64,000 nucleotides of DNA from Seriola aureovittata (taxonomy: Eukaryota > Chordata > Actinopteri > Carangiformes > Carangidae), in assembly GCF_021018895.1 (NCBI RefSeq), contig NC_079384.1, positions 9,108,140 through 9,172,139 of the forward strand, read 5' to 3'. Shown here piece by piece: positions 63,128 to 64,000 of the stretch. A model generated the notes under the pieces. The model was not told where the DNA came from. It did no database searches and saw only the letters and a list, made by a program, of their open reading frames with translations. The position numbers and the translations under genes are program-made. Position 1 is the first letter of the stretch. The number at the start of each line of letters is the position of its first letter.

Positions 63128-63440
63128 TCCATGGGCATTTTGCACCTCTTTGTATCTTTTTGTCTCTTTGAATTCATTTTTGTTCCTCTTTAATGTAGAT
63201 TTAGTGTCTCTTTGCTTTTCACGTCTTTGTAGTCGTTTTTTGTCTCTTTGGGGTCATATAGCATCTCTTTGAGGCCACTGCATCTCTTGTAGTCGTTTAG
63301 CACCTTCATGTTGTTCTTTTGCATCCGTTTGTGATATTTTTGAATATCTCTGTGGTCGCTTTGCAGTTCTTGATCATTTTGTGTCTCTTTGTCATCTTTT
63401 TGCATCTTTTTGTGGTCGCTTTGTGTTTCTGAAGTCGTTT
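63128..63440. repeat. degenerate short-period repeat (TTTGTGTCTCTTTGTGGTCG type)
   Basis: Pieces such as GTCTCTTTG, GTAGTCGTTTT, GCATCTCTTTG and TGTGGTCGCTTTG recur every 20 or so bases. The minus-strand open frame 63190-63405 (KDDKETQNDQE...) is the translation of this repeat and not a gene. It is a commonly seen degenerate minisatellite type in fish. Confidence 0.7.
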
Positions 63441-64000
63441 GACTTTACAACCAGACATGGTAATGGTCCCTTCAGACAGAAGCTCTGGCCCAGGGCATTG
63501 AGAACACCGACTACGAAACGCCCGCGTACAAACAAACAGTCATCTTACCAATCAATTCATCTGTTGCACTTACATAACAAATTCATTCTCACCTAAAAAC
63601 ACTGAAGCATAATCATGAAAATGAGCTGGGTGTCTAGACATAAGACATCCCTGTGTCCCCTGTCTGGGTTTAGAGACACTGGCACACATTTTTCCTTGCA
63701 ACTTTGTTTACTAAAAAACCACAGTGCATGACCCTGACCTTCACTGAATGTCTTTGGCTTTCCTGCTTCTTCTGAAAGCCAATAAAGCCATAAAACAGAG
63801 CCTGCCCTGCCCTGCAGCAAAGCATGACCAAGTCACAGCTAAAGGCCTGTCCTGTCAGCAGACCTCTGGCTGAGGTCACCAAGCACAGTGATCTGTTAAT
63901 ATTGATCAGCTTCCCCCTAACACAATGGTCATTTCTAGTCATTTAATTGGCTCATACGGTCTAAGATGGTGTACATCCACATGCAATAGTCTCTTCTGTC

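Larger units (their letters stand above)
54695..64000. other. mpp3 5' noncoding and upstream region, no coding exon found
   Basis: No exon of a recognisable protein was found on either strand. The mpp3 start codon lies just inside an exon with an acceptor at 54697-54698, so at least one 5' untranslated exon and the promoter should lie at higher coordinates, possibly in this stretch. The region contains a fold-back element (55937-56336), dispersed repeats, an A45 run, TG and TA microsatellites and a degenerate short-period repeat. The longest open frame (58369-58740, minus, 123 codons) shows no domain. Confidence 0.5.

Overview
This is a vertebrate, very probably teleost (percomorph-type), nuclear genome window. 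Short exons are separated by AT-rich introns with GT-AG borders. The proteins read from the exons are vertebrate housekeeping and scaffold proteins, and several dispersed repeats typical of bony fish are present. Four genes were reconstructed exon by exon, and reading frame is kept across every junction.

Layout: (1) 1-4.6 kb, + strand: an ataxin-7-like-3 (Sgf11 type, SAGA deubiquitinase module) gene of 201 residues whose last exon does not encode the expected SCA7 domain. (2) 6.6-16 kb, + strand: smarcd2, the BAF60b subunit of SWI/SNF (503 aa, 13 coding exons, SWIB domain). (3) 16.6-21.1 kb, + strand: psmc5, the Rpt6 AAA-ATPase of the 26S proteasome (406 aa, 12 coding exons). (4) 21.7-54.7 kb, - strand: mpp3, a p55-type MAGUK scaffold (582 aa, 18 coding exons; L27-L27-PDZ-SH3-HOOK-guanylate kinase), convergent with psmc5. 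(5) 54.7-64 kb: no coding exon found; 5' noncoding or intergenic DNA with fold-back elements, simple repeats and old dispersed repeats.

The dominant and unusual feature is a minisatellite of about 22.4 kb (28.72-51.16 kb) filling mpp3 intron 6, the intron that splits the PDZ domain. Its units are mainly 36 and 26 bp; the longer equals the shorter plus a 10-bp ATGACTTTTT module. The centre is homogeneous and carries higher-order duplications of about 8.0-8.1 kb, 1.58 kb and 0.54 kb. The edges are diverged. A dispersed element inserted once in the array has been copied with it to positions 16 kb and 17.7 kb away. On the mpp3 transcript strand most units contain AAAGGTCA, the exact monomeric nuclear-receptor (NR4A/NBRE) site, giving several hundred sites in one intron. 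The many short open frames in the array follow from the 12-codon repeat period and are not genes.

No prokaryotic genes, CRISPR arrays, tRNA or rRNA genes were recognised. Database identity of the dispersed repeats is from memory of teleost sequences, not from a search.
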